A stretch of DNA of 64,000 nucleotides, taken from Mytilus californianus. Taxonomy: Eukaryota > Mollusca > Bivalvia > Mytilida > Mytilidae. The translations under genes and the position numbers were made by a program. Positions 12,662 to 24,200 of this stretch are shown one piece after another. Each line of letters starts with the position of its first letter. Position 1 is the stretch's first letter. The DNA lies in NCBI RefSeq assembly GCF_021869535.1, contig NW_026262701.1, forward strand, positions 41,791,278-41,855,277, given 5' to 3'. The notes beneath the pieces were generated by a model. It did not search any database and had not been told where the DNA came from. It saw only the letters and a list, made by a program, of their open reading frames with translations.

Positions 12662-13434
12662 ATTGCTTCGCTGAGCTCAGCTGGATATGACCGCAGAGGT
12701 CCAACCCTGAACAGTTGGGGCAAAAAAGGACACAATATTCGCGCTTGATACAGGTCTGAATTTGGATTGTAATTAAATATTTGACACATAATAGGTTTCT
12801 GACACAAAATAACTGTAGTCAAAGAACTTAGAATTGGTTATATGATTTGAATTTATATTCAATTTTTTGCTTTTGTGCAATACACTTTGCTGTTTCGAAT
12901 TGACCCCCCCTCCCCCCACACCCAAAATTAAAAAATTTACCCCCTTTTTTTTTTTGCTTTTGTGCAATACACTATGCTGTTGTGTATTGACACACACATC
13001 CCCCCCCCCCCCCCCCCAACACTTTTTTTTTGCAAAAAAAAATAATATTTGAAGAATTTTTCTTTTTAATTTCTGAAATATGAAATGAAAAAAAAATAAA
13101 CCCCCCAAAGCAAATCCTAACCATCCCTTTGTGGTATGGAAACTTGTGGTATAATTTCAGAGAGATCCATACACCGTTCCAAAAGTTATTGTCTGGAAAG
13201 TAGAAAAATGTTTATTTGGACCCCTTTTTGGTCCCTAATTCCTAAACTGTTAGGACCATAACCCCCAAAATCAATCCCAGCCTTCCTTTTGTGGTTATAA
13301 ACCTTGTGTTTAAATTTCATAGATTTCTATTTAATTATACTTAAGTTATTGTCCGGAAACCAACTGTCTTCGGACGATGCTGACAACGAGGTGATACCAA
13401 TATACAACCGCAAATTTTTTGCGGTTGTATAAAA
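12662..13434 (+). repeat. Family A copy 3, shortened
   Basis: The head is diverged (GGATATGACCGCAGAGGTCC, 12683-12702). The body retains homopolymer C and T runs and about two 160-bp units, and lacks the 132-bp array. The 3' hairpin at 13402-13430 reads ATACAACCGC/GCGGTTGTAT, with both arms changed relative to copy 1 so that pairing is kept. Confidence 0.7.
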
Positions 13435-13720
13435 ACCTGTATTCTGATATTTGATACATATATCTGTATGCAGATTTTCCTAAATTGCAATAATTAATCT
13501 CAATCTCAATTCTTCAAAAATCGCAATAATAAATGCCCAGAATAATTTCTGAATTTACAATATCTAGTATTGATTGTTTCATAATATAATCCATGTAAGA
13601 TAAATTCATGCATAGTCTTGTATTGTTAAACTTGCATAATTTTGATGTTATTTATTTACATTTTGATAGCATACATTTGTAATAACTCACAGACACCTTT
13701 TTCAGTCTACCAAGACTTAC

Positions 13721-13777
13721 CTGGTTAATCTAGCTAGTTTCCATCTTGTGAGCTGCAATTATGGAATATTCTAACAT
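13721..13777 (-). other. Candidate non-coding exon
   Basis: On the minus strand a 57-nt segment is bounded by a strong acceptor (TTTTGTTTTCAG at 13778) and a strong donor (ACCAG|GTAAGTC at 13720). All three frames contain stops, so it could only be an untranslated exon. No partner exon is proven. Confidence 0.25.
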
Positions 13778-14204
13778 CTGAAAACAAAATTCTCATAAGT
13801 TAAAATCTTGGTTATTGAACCATTTGCTGAGGTGTAAAATCTGGGACTGATTCATGTTGAAATGCATGCTAAGTCCTGCAAAATTGAAAACTGTTTATAT
13901 CATCTTCATTTTCGATAAAGTTACAAAACAATCTTATTTTAACGTAGGTCATTTGACCCTTTCATGGAATTTGTCATATTTCAACAACTATCAATGAGTT
14001 GTAAATATTTTGCAAGGGGGGTAACTCAGCATTTCTTAATACAACTAAATGTGAGGTAATGAATAAGAAAAATATTTTTTTATGATAGGACCACATTATC
14101 ACATGGCATACATAAAACATTTACTGACAACAAAAGTGTCTTGTTTTGTACAGGTTCATTATATCTTTCATTCAACCTTATATAGTTAAGCATTTGACAC
14201 TGTG

Positions 14205-15175
14205 GAACACAATATTGAATATGTGTGAGAGAAAACTTTATAAATGGTTAGAAATGTTACTAACACAGAGGAAAATGTAAGTAGTAGTTGATGGAGATAG
14301 ATCAGAAGAAGCTAGTCTATTGTGGTCTGTGGAGAACCACAAGGAACTATACTTCCTTGGTCACATCATTATTAAACTGCAACTGTACCAGGTGCAGTTA
14401 AATCAACTGTATACTGATAATTGTCTGATACATGTATACAGGAACATCAAATCACAACATGAACACACAATATTATGAGACCTACATGAACTAGAGAAAT
14501 TGGCCATAGACTGGGACAATGCAAAGAAAGTTTTAGTCACAGTTTCAAAAGAATGCGTCCTAAACACTTGGCTTTGCAAGAAATTTGAACTCAAACATAA
14601 CCTACAATTCTGTATCAAAGACTGAAAGAAAACAAATAATATATTGTTAATAAAGTTCTACGAAGTAATATGGGGCAATGGCATGCTATCCATATACCAC
14701 AGACAATATATAAACCAACTTGAAAGCTTCCAAATCAGAGATATGAGATTTATCACAGGAGATTAAACATCAACAGAAGAGGGGTTATTCCATCAATGCT
14801 AGCCCTTAAAATTAGATAACCTGCTGTCCAGAAAAAGAGACAGCAGCTGGTATTTCTGTACAAGGTGGTTTACGGTTTGGTGAGAGCTATAACTCCTGTT
14901 AAAAATTTACGTAAAAGGTTCATAAAACCTAGACATTAAAGTGTCAACAAAGGTGGAAAATCAAATGGACTTGATTCAACTCCATATACATGGAAGACCG
15001 AGTTCAATTCATTCTTTGTAAAGACTGTGATTCATTCAAACCAACTGGAAGAGGAATTAAGTTGGCCAATTAAGTCGGTCATGAGCTTTAAATCAGATCT
15101 CCAACAGTGTACACAGGTGCTCTCTCTATGGTTTAGTATAAAACATGAAAAGATTGATAACTTTATGTATAGATT
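14205..15175 (+). mobile_element. Decayed LINE (non-LTR retrotransposon) reverse-transcriptase fragment
   Basis: Translated in shifting frames the sequence gives the order typical of Jockey/CR1-type elements: a QxVxVDG-like block, a degraded 'SGVPQGTVLGP' block at about 14325-14360, 'TDNCLIHVYRNI' in the position of the catalytic ADD motif, then the 3' part with 'FITGDY', 'GVIPSMLALKLDNL' and 'VIHSNQLEEELSWPI'. Frameshifts and stops show that it is dead. The last 90 bp recur at 46780-46865. Confidence 0.75.
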
Positions 15176-15599
15176 ATGAAAGACATGTTGGATGTTTGTC
15201 CATATATGCATTTGTATGTTTGTTTACAGTCTATTTATGTGCCTTAACCTGGTTTCAGTTGAACCCTTCAAAATACTACAATAACAGAGACTGATGGGGA
15301 CTAGGCAGCCCCCTCCTTATGGAGATACATGTATGGAAATGCATATACTTTTAATATGCCCCCCCTTTTTTTTCAAAATCCTGGAACCGCATCTGAATAC
15401 GGAGATAATTTCCATTGCTCGATATAACTTATACGTGTATAGCCCAATCGGGCTATATTAGTTCATACAGCCAGTTAACATAACCTGATCATATCAGTTG
15501 CTGATGTAGTTCACTAGTTGTCTAAGGGACGTAAATAAGTAAGACTAAGAGTAAGAGAGGATATACATGAAGTGAATGTTTTGTCTGTAAAATTGTGCT

Positions 15600-15880
15600 G
15601 TGTCATTTATCTACTTCCTTAAGATGGACGTGACGTATCTTAGTAGAAGTTTTCTACTTGAACGCACACTGATCCACACTGAGTTTCATTCAAGTCTTAC
15701 CGTAAGTCAATGCACAACACATGGTTCATTTATGAGAACATGACACAGTAGCACACTTCAGTCGCATGCCGGTTAAACAAAGAATCTGATTGGATAAAGA
15801 GAAATGAATAATTTACTGCTCCCAAACTACAAGACGGGGAAGCAGTTAGTTTCGCGGACTTTTTTTGAAGAAGCTATGAA
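15600..15880. promoter_or_regulatory. Possible promoter with a first-exon donor
   Basis: Less AT-rich than its surroundings, with a CRE-like GTGACGTA (15631-15638), CATGCCGG and a CCAAT box seen in reverse (GATTGGAT, 15789-15796). The nearly palindromic CTTACCGTAAG at 15696-15706 offers a strong donor on either strand. No transcript can be assigned from sequence alone. Confidence 0.2.
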
Positions 15881-16316
15881 TCAGCTATAAAACAACATAT
15901 TGTGAGAATGACAAAAACCCCAACAAACAAACGAACAAACCCCCCCCCAAAAAACCAAACAAAATCAGACCCTATACAAAATATAAAACAACATTTTTTT
16001 TAAATACAAAACATACAAAAAATATCATAGCAGAGACATATATTTATATACTGTATACATCTCTGTCATTCTCTGATAATAGTATCAAAAATCTAGGACA
16101 AATAGTAATATATTAGTGTAATAGTCCCAGCAAAAAGATTTTAATATTTATTTTGTTTTCTATATTAATCCTTCACTTTTTAAGAAAATATTGTCACAGA
16201 AAAATTAAACATGAATCAAAAAGTAGCTTGGTGTTTTTTTCTGAAATCATATCACCTTCAAAAAATTTTAACAATCTATTTGAAAATATTGTATACAAAT
16301 TAAAACCCATTTCAAA

Positions 16317-16640
16317 ATACAAATAAAATTGAGAATGGAAACATGGAATGCATCAAAGAGACAACAACCCAACCAAAGAGCAGAAAACAGCCCAAGGCCA
16401 CCAATGGGTCTTCAACACAGCGAGAAAATCCGAATGCTTCAGCTGGCCCCTAAACAATAATGTATACTAATTCAGTGAAAATGGACGCCACACTAAACTC
16501 TGAAACATATAAATGAACCAAAATTTAAAAAAAACATACAAGACTAACAAAGGCCAGAGGTTCCTGACTTGGGATAGGTGCAAAAATGTGACGGGGTTAG
16601 ACATGTTTTGTGAGATCTCAACCCTCTCTTGTATCAAGCC
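16317..16640 (+). repeat. Dispersed repeat R, copy 1
   Basis: A repeat of about 320 bp beginning 'attgagaatggaaacatgga', with 'ccaatgggtcttcaacacag' in the middle and 'gcaaaaatgtgacggggtta' near the end. Copy 2 is at 19615-20160 and a truncated copy at 31738-31830. Non-coding. Confidence 0.75.
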
Positions 16641-16683
16641 AGCATGATTTTTAATATTGTTGTAAACTTTACATGAAAGATTT

Positions 16684-16876
16684 GTGTTCTATTATAAATG
16701 ATTCCCATGTCTCAATATATAAGATTTGGATTGAAAAGCATCTCCAAACGAGGTGCTAAAGGGACAAAAGACAAAATGTATCAACAAATTCCTTTCCCGC
16801 AAATAGTGTTCTATTATAAATGATTCCCATGTCCCAATATATAAGATTTGGATTGAAAAGCATCTCCAAACCTCGT
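16684..16876 (+). repeat. Direct duplication of about 70 bp, offset 123 bp
   Basis: The segment 'gtgttctattataaatgatt' through 'gcatctccaaac' occurs at 16684-16753 and 16807-16876 with a single difference. Short open frames here reflect the duplication. Confidence 0.8.
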
Positions 16877-16899
16877 TACTTCGATTAAATATCAAAATA

Positions 16900-19610
16900 C
16901 TGGAAGCGCCACATTAACTAACAACAGACCTATGATCCTTATGAATACTTAATTAAATATCTACCCTCCTCCCTACCCTTAAAACAAATTAATTATGTTC
17001 TTTAATTCTTTTAAAAATAGCATTATGTTATACTTCCCTTCCTTTCATTATTACCATATGGTTATATGCTTCAAAAATAACTTTCAAAGACTAATATTTG
17101 GAATGTGCATTATGGGTTGGGAATATCACTGAATTAAAACCTTGGACCCCAGAAATAAAAGTGTTTCCGTTATATATTAAATTAACCTTTAAATACATAT
17201 TAGCTTTAAATCACATTAACAAATTTCAACTACAACTTTAAATCATAATTTCCAAATTTCAACAACACCCCTGGAAACTTTTTGTAACGTACATTATTTG
17301 TAAATATTGGGATAACTAAGAAGTACATGATACTGATGAATGATATAACATAATGTCCAAATACCAGATAAAGCTACTTATTCTGACAGCTGACACTCTG
17401 AAGTATCTTTACCATAATCAAAATGGCATCTCAACCAAACAATTATCGAACAACTCCTTTTGATATAGAAATTAACAAATTTTACAATTTCTAACTAACT
17501 TTATTCTTGTAACAGATGTTAATGGAAGATCTTTGATTGTTTTTGTTAAATTGATGTACATCTTTTCTAGACTTGAGTCGATTTAGAAATTGATATTTTG
17601 TATAGACACCTGTCTATTGTTGTAGACTGTATATTCTCCCAAGTATAAAAGCTTATATTCTCCCAAGTATAACACCTATATGTCAAACTGTGTCTGAGTA
17701 TTGATGTGTAACTGTTTCAGACGGACTGTATATATTGCCTTGTAGATGTTTTTTGGATATTTTTGTTGCTGGGTTGCTGTCTCATTGATGTATACCCGCA
17801 CCTCCTTTTATCTATATGTGTACTAAATTTGTTTCAAGTTGAGGAGATCATAGCTTCATAGTAAACCACTTTGAAGCAAAACTTTAACCTGATACAGAAA
17901 AAATACACACACACCAGAAAACATGTAGGTGGGGCATAAAAATATTAGCAATCTTATCTAGTCAAATCAGAAATCTCACTCTGACGGATATGATTTTAAT
18001 TTGATTGGAATTTTTTGCAATCTATGTATTCAAAAAGATCAAACCTTTGGTGGATTAAATAACAAATGAACGGTGGACATCAGAAGATAAGCTATTCACC
18101 ATACTATACTTTGAAGTCTAATATTTTCACACAATTGTCTCTGTGTATTGAGCATTGTTTAGGACCTTGCTGTGTGAATGTACAAAATAAACACCCAAAC
18201 TTTATTCGAAATTAATTTTATTTTGGTTATTTTGTTTTATCCATTCTAACTGACTGTATTTGAAATGTGAAACACAAACAAAACATAGCAAACAATGTAC
18301 TTGGCAGAAGTATATTGTTAGATTTCAAGTTTCTTCTTTCTTTCTTACACTGTGTTTAAAAACTCCATTGAAGTTTATTGTCTAGTTATAACCAGTGCGT
18401 GTGCACAAGGACGTATATTAGATTATATGTTAGTTATACATCCTTGGTGTGCATGAAACCTTATTTTTGTTTGTTCTAACATTAAGATTTGATTGAAGTA
18501 ATTGATGGGAAAATGCTCTTACTAGCTCATATCAAAGGAGTACAATAGAAAAATCTGTCAATCAATTACAGACTGCAAAAACCAGTTCAACCTTACCGGT
18601 CAGATGTATAATCTAGCTTTGTTGATTTTTAATCAGAGTATGAACTTTCAATAGTATTTTTTGAACGTAGTGTATTATGTAAATCACATTTCCCACCAAG
18701 ACCTAACCATATCAAAAATTGACAGAATGAGTGAAAGAAAAGAAAGACTTGGTCAACATCCATCGATGGTATCCCACTTGAAACCTTAATCTTTCATGAA
18801 ACTTTTTTCCCAAAGTGAGTAATGGCTACAATGAAGATTCAAGCTAACCCCTTTTGCAATTCTTTTTCAATATAAGCAGATACAAAAGCAAGCTGTATAA
18901 ATAAATGTTTTCCTCTATCAAACAGTACCTGAGATAATATCTCACTTGTTGTGAAGGTGTGATTCTGTATTTTTAATGAAAATTATTTTTCAGATTTTAA
19001 AATTAAAGATTGCATTAAAAATATACACTTGTTTTTTGTGTTGTTGGGTTGCTGTTTCATTGATGTTTACCCTGCATCTCCATTTATTCATGTTTAAATG
19101 TCTCCTTACTTCTTTTTCTGCATTGAAATTCTACACAAATATTTCAGTGATATTGCATTAGATTGCTTATTCCTGTACTCTGTATCACTTTGCTGTATTG
19201 AATCTACTCTGCTGTACAGCCACCAGTATTAGAGTTTAGAATGACAGGATTTCATACCAGCAGGCTAGTACTTGGAGCTTGCTCTCAGTAAGTGCAAGAT
19301 TTTTTTTTAAATGCTATTGTTTATCATTGTTTTGATATTCCTTTTTGTTTCTATTTTATGGTATTATAGAGTTTTAAATTGCTACTTGCACTGGTTTTTA
19401 TTATATTTTCTTTATGTACACCTTGTTTTTCCACTGATCTAGATTTAAAGGAGATGGTTGTTCAATTGTTCGTTTCTTTTCTAGATTCAAGGCAATTTAG
19501 GATCACATCTTGTATATACACCAACTATGTATTATTAAAGACAGCATGCTGTCCTTTAGGGACTATACATTGATTATTGTTGTTAACTATAAAGCTTGTC
19601 CAGATATTTC
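16900..19610. other. No gene seen
   Basis: AT-rich sequence. Two short related fragments contain 'gttgggttgctgtttcattg' (near 17770 and 19042), which look like 3' ends of a dispersed element. Nothing coding is recognised. Confidence 0.35.
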
Positions 19611-19614
19611 ATAA

Positions 19615-20160
19615 AATTGAGAATGGAAATGGGGAATATGTCAAAGAGACAACAACCCGACCAAAGAGCACACAACAGCCGAAGGCCACCAATGGGTCTT
19701 CAACACAGCGAGAAAATCCCACACCCGGAGGTGGTCCTCAGCTGGCCCCTAAATAAAATTGTGTACTAGTTCAGTGAAAATGGATGTCACCCTAAACTCC
19801 AAATCATATAAATGAACTAAAATTTAAAAACATACAAGACTAACAAAGGCCAAAGGCTCCTGACTTGGGAGGGGGTCTCATTGGGGAGTTCTGATCCCTG
19901 ATCCCGCTTACTGTTTCGTCAGATTCCCGTATCCCGCTTACACTATGTACGTAAGCAATTCTCATTTTTTTGTAATTTCCCGTGTCCCCCTAGACTTCAT
20001 TTCCTGATTTCACGGCACAATAATTTGACTTTCACGTGTCACGCTTACAAAAAATCGGCAATCCCGGGTCACGCTTAGACCCCAATGAGACCCACTTGGG
20101 ACAGGCGCAAAAATGCGACGGGGTTAAACATGTTATGTGAGACCTCAAACCTCCCCCTAT
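19615..20160 (+). repeat. Dispersed repeat R, copy 2, interrupted
   Basis: The same repeat as at 16317-16640, here split at its ACTTGGGA site by a 223-bp inserted element (19871-20093). Both halves align with copy 1. Confidence 0.8.
19871..20093. mobile_element. hAT-like MITE with 8-bp target duplication
   Basis: Inverted termini GGGTCTCATTGGGG and CCCCAATGAGACCC. It is flanked by ACTTGGGA on both sides (19863-19870 and 20094-20101). The uninterrupted repeat at 16573-16580 has a single ACTTGGGA, which confirms the target duplication. The 8-bp size suggests hAT-type mobilisation; there is no transposase inside. Confidence 0.8.
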
Positions 20161-20439
20161 ACCTGTAGCCAATGTAGAATAAAGAAACACATAGCAATAC
20201 ACACAGTAAAACTCAGTTTAAAAGAAGTTTCATGCATTTTCAGGATGAGTTCAAATTATGCCAAAAATCAATTACATCAAGTTAGATTTTTTTTAAAATT
20301 GGTTGAACTTCATGATGGCCTGGAAATTCTCATTGCAATGACATTTGGTGTAAGGTGATGTTTGCCAGGTAAGACACCTAGCCCTGTAATATATTTGTTC
20401 TTAAACATGTTTGAGATCAGTGATCACAGGATTTAACAG

Positions 20440-20812
20440 ATTCTATAATCACTGTCAAGCTCCTGACCAAATATAAAGTAGTTCTGTAGTACTAGAGAAA
20501 TGTTTTATGAAAACTTTTAAATTCATTCAACATAAAGAAAAATTCAAAGTACCAGCCAATAGGAAGTAGGTGTCTTATAGATCGGAAATGTGCTCACACC
20601 TTACAACTCATCACTGCCAAGCTGCAGACCAAATATACCTGGTAACATCAGTTTGTTCAGTAGTACCTTAGAAACGTGTGATAGAAAAAAATTGCTTGGC
20701 AATGAACAGACTGATGGATGGGGGAACATATGGACAGAAATAAGGACAGTTGGACAGAAGGACTGCCAAGATGAATGCTATATAGCACCCACTCCTAGAG
20801 TGGTGTAATAAT
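20440..20812 (+). repeat. Dispersed tandem-core repeat (family H) with tail
   Basis: Two units of about 160 bp with 'cactgccaagctgcagacca' and 'cagtttgttcagtagtacct', then a GGACAG-rich tail. It resembles the other tandem-core families but no clear terminal hairpin is visible. Confidence 0.5.
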
Positions 20813-20975
20813 GTTTTGGGAACAAATATTTATGAACAAATTAAAATTTTATTTGGCACAATTTTATTGCATCAAATTAGCATGGTACTTCTATTATGCT
20901 CAAACTGATTACAAGACATGTAAGTTCATGTAGATTAACCCAGCAGATTATATCAAGTATCTTTGAAAGAATTTT

Positions 20976-20981
20976 TTTATT
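20976..20981 (-). terminator. Candidate polyadenylation signal of AOAH
   Basis: AATAAA on the minus strand about 110 nt past the stop codon. Two further AATAAA hexamers lie at about 20848-20853 and 20863-20869, so the real 3' end is uncertain. Confidence 0.35.
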
Positions 20982-21089
20982 TAATTATTTTTTTCTAATT
21001 TTAGATAGCATTAACTTTTTTTCTTATTCCTGATCCATAAATTACATCATATAAAAATGTCAATTTTACAAATACGTCCTTCTTTCACA

Positions 21090-21218
21090 TCAGTAGCCAC
21101 CCTGTGATCCAAAAATCTGTTCTATTTTACTGTTGTTAGGATTTTCAGGGCCTATCACATCAGGATAATTGGTTTCTAGGTTCTCCCATACCACTTTGGC
21201 TGTCAAAGCTTGGCCTAT
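21090..21218 (-). CDS. AOAH: AOAH exon 18 (C terminus)
   Basis: Residues 520-561 and TGA stop. VIGPENPNN and IEQIFGSQGGY match the vertebrate C-terminal segment, which ends FGDQGGH. Confidence 0.93.
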   Translation of the reverse strand: MGQALTAKVVWENLETNYPDVIGPENPNNSKIEQIFGSQGGY

Positions 21219-24200
21219 CTGTAAAATACAATATCATTTCAAATATAAAAATATGTACATGAGTTTAGTTTGTATAATTTATCTTGTCAAAGAAGAAATA
21301 ATGCTGGGTAGAAACCTGAAACTGCCAATTACGGAAGGTTTGGATATCCATAAAATTGTATGAATTTATTTCTTTTCAATTTTTTTATCTACATAAACTT
21401 TATAGGTTACACATGTAACATACAGCCCTGTAGCCTTTTTTGGGAAAAATTTGGTTGATTATATAGGGAATCACTGAAGCATGACGAGCAGGCCCCCTCT
21501 TAGGCAGTCAGTGGGCCCCCACTTATGAAAATTTCTAGATCCGCCACTGGTAATTGCACAAAAATTGGTGATTAGGGGATGGCCATTTGATATTCTGGGG
21601 AGAAGGGGCAGGAGGATTTTTTCAGATTGATCATTTATTTTTTTCTGTTGCCACACATGCTTATTTTTTGTGTGGCTGTGCCGCAAAAAGAAATTATTTT
21701 CACTTGTGTACACATATGTTTCCTGCATTTGTATTGCAGAATATTAATGTTATCCTACCTTGCGCAAAGTTATTTATTTTCAGTTCTTACCAGAACAAGT
21801 TATTCATTTCTAAAATCCTCCTCCCCGAACTAGAAAACCAAATCATTGTCCCCTTTCTGTCCTTTTTTCAATGTTAAAAATTAACTCATTTTCACTAACA
21901 TTAGTGCTATAACCATGTTATTGCTTGTAAGTGTGATACTACTACAAATTGAAAGTATTACTGACAGAGAAAAATGTCATTTTTTTGCAATTTTACGAAA
22001 TTTCTAATAAAAAAAATAAAAGATTTCATGAATAGTGTCACTATCAGTTCCAAGTTCATGCAATAAATTAGGCCAACCTTACAAATATGTTTTTTTGCAG
22101 TTTTCCGACTGTGCCTTCAGACTAAAGGGTCGGCAGGTAGGAAAAATATTTTATTTTATCAGCCAAAAAAAGTTTAAAATAATAAAGTTTAACAAGCAGT
22201 TACACAAACCAAGTTTCTTGTGAAGAAAAAACTATTTAAAACAACATTCATTGAAAACCAACATGAAATGAACAGGCATTTTTAGATAAAAAACTTTTTA
22301 ACCAAAACTGAAACTATAACATAGTGTCATTATCCAATTTATGACATAAAAATATGGTATTATTAAATACTAGAACACTTATAAACAAGGAATGACTAGA
22401 ATTGTTCTAAAAAATATATTCACTGAAATATATATATGCCTCTTGACTAGAATGTTTTCATGAGTAGAGTATTTTCATCAGACAAATGTAGATATTAATT
22501 CATAAGACAATGTACGAGTGTTTTAAATAAAATAAAAATCAACCATTGAATCTTCCTCAATTGAAAAAAAAGGCAATTAAAAAAAAATATTAGACATCTG
22601 ACTGTTCTTATATTTTTAACAATATTTAATTATATGTAATAAGATTATATTTTGAAAGATATGTTGATGCCATGCTTTAATCAAAACCAAACAAATTTAG
22701 ACTGCAGGTTTAAATCCATAGCACCTCTTTAAAAGCATATAGTCTGTACTGAAATGTTTTAACTGCATAAACCAAAATATTGGCAGCATACATGTAGCTC
22801 CAAAGGACATGTTTTAATTCAATTCACACAGGCCACAGTTTGAGTATATCTAATATTGTAAGAGAGAAAAATAATTGTTAGGAGTTAGGAAGCTCCCCTT
22901 ATCCTAAAGTCGTAAAGGAGCATACTCATTGCAATAAAAGATAGATATAATACAGAGAGAGTATATTTATATTCAAGCCAACCATTTATTTGCTCTACAT
23001 CTTTGTGTAGTTTTTGTGGCTTCTTATTGATTTGGCATTGACTATCCATTAACATTTCAAATGCGCCCTTCCTCCCATACAGGCATGTTTTCAGGTATCC
23101 ATGAAGTCATGGAGGAGTAGTTTCGTCTTTGTCGTCTTCACACTGATTTATAGAAAATATGACATACTTCACGCTGATTTCAAATTGTTTAACCACTGAT
23201 ATTGGTTCCATAAAGTCAGCCTCAAAAAGATTATGTACCCAATGAAACGGTTATCGTGTCGGTTTTATGAATATACGCTTCATCATCATCAATGATATCA
23301 TCGAAGACATCATTTCATGTGCAACTCTGCCTGAATCTGTATAAACAGTTTACTATTAAACTTTTTTGTTTGTTATTTGACTTAAAATTGACAGAAGAAC
23401 GACAGAGTAAAGTACTCCTCCATGACTTCATAGATACATGTAAACAATTGACATGTGCTTTATCATTAAAAGGTTCCATGAACGCTTGAAAGAAAGGTAG
23501 AAAATCGAACTTGAAATGTGTAATTGACCTAGACTTTAAATCAATCACGGAAATGACCCGATGTTCCAGATCGCTTCAATGGAAGAATTAAAAATAATTT
23601 CTTCAAATTAAAAGCAATAACATTTTCACAGTCGGGCAGATTTTCGAAGGTCGGTTGGTAAACTGCAAACAAACAATATTTTAATTTAAGCCTTATATGT
23701 ACAAAAGTATAACAAGCATGGTAACCTTGCTGGTAGAATCAACTCACTTTGTTATAATATTAAGTTTGTTGAACTGATGAGTAAACATGTACCTGATTTG
23801 AATGAAATCCATCAACTGGCTCCAACAATTCCCATTTTTGTCCTCCATTTTTCTCATACTCATTCAAAACTAAAAAACAAATTATAAACGTAGTAAAAAC
23901 AACAATCTTTGATATATACATGGAGAATAAAGAGAATGTTGAAATGACAATTAAATCTGTTCTAGAAATAAAGATAAATTTGTGATATAATTCCTGAGTC
24001 ACTAAAGCATGATGGAAAGGGGAGAAGTGGGAGGGGGATAAATGCTATTTAGTAACGGTAATTTAAATACTATTTATGATTAATTCAGAGAAGTTCTGGT
24101 GGTAAATGGAACTAGAGGCTCCAAGGAGCCTGTGTCGCTCACCTGATATTTTTTATTTACAATTGATGCATGAAATAATGCAACCGTTATACATTTGCTT

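Noticed and set aside
12773-13108. 111-codon minus-strand frame rich in Gly and Lys
   Set aside because: Caused by homopolymer C/T runs in a repeat element.
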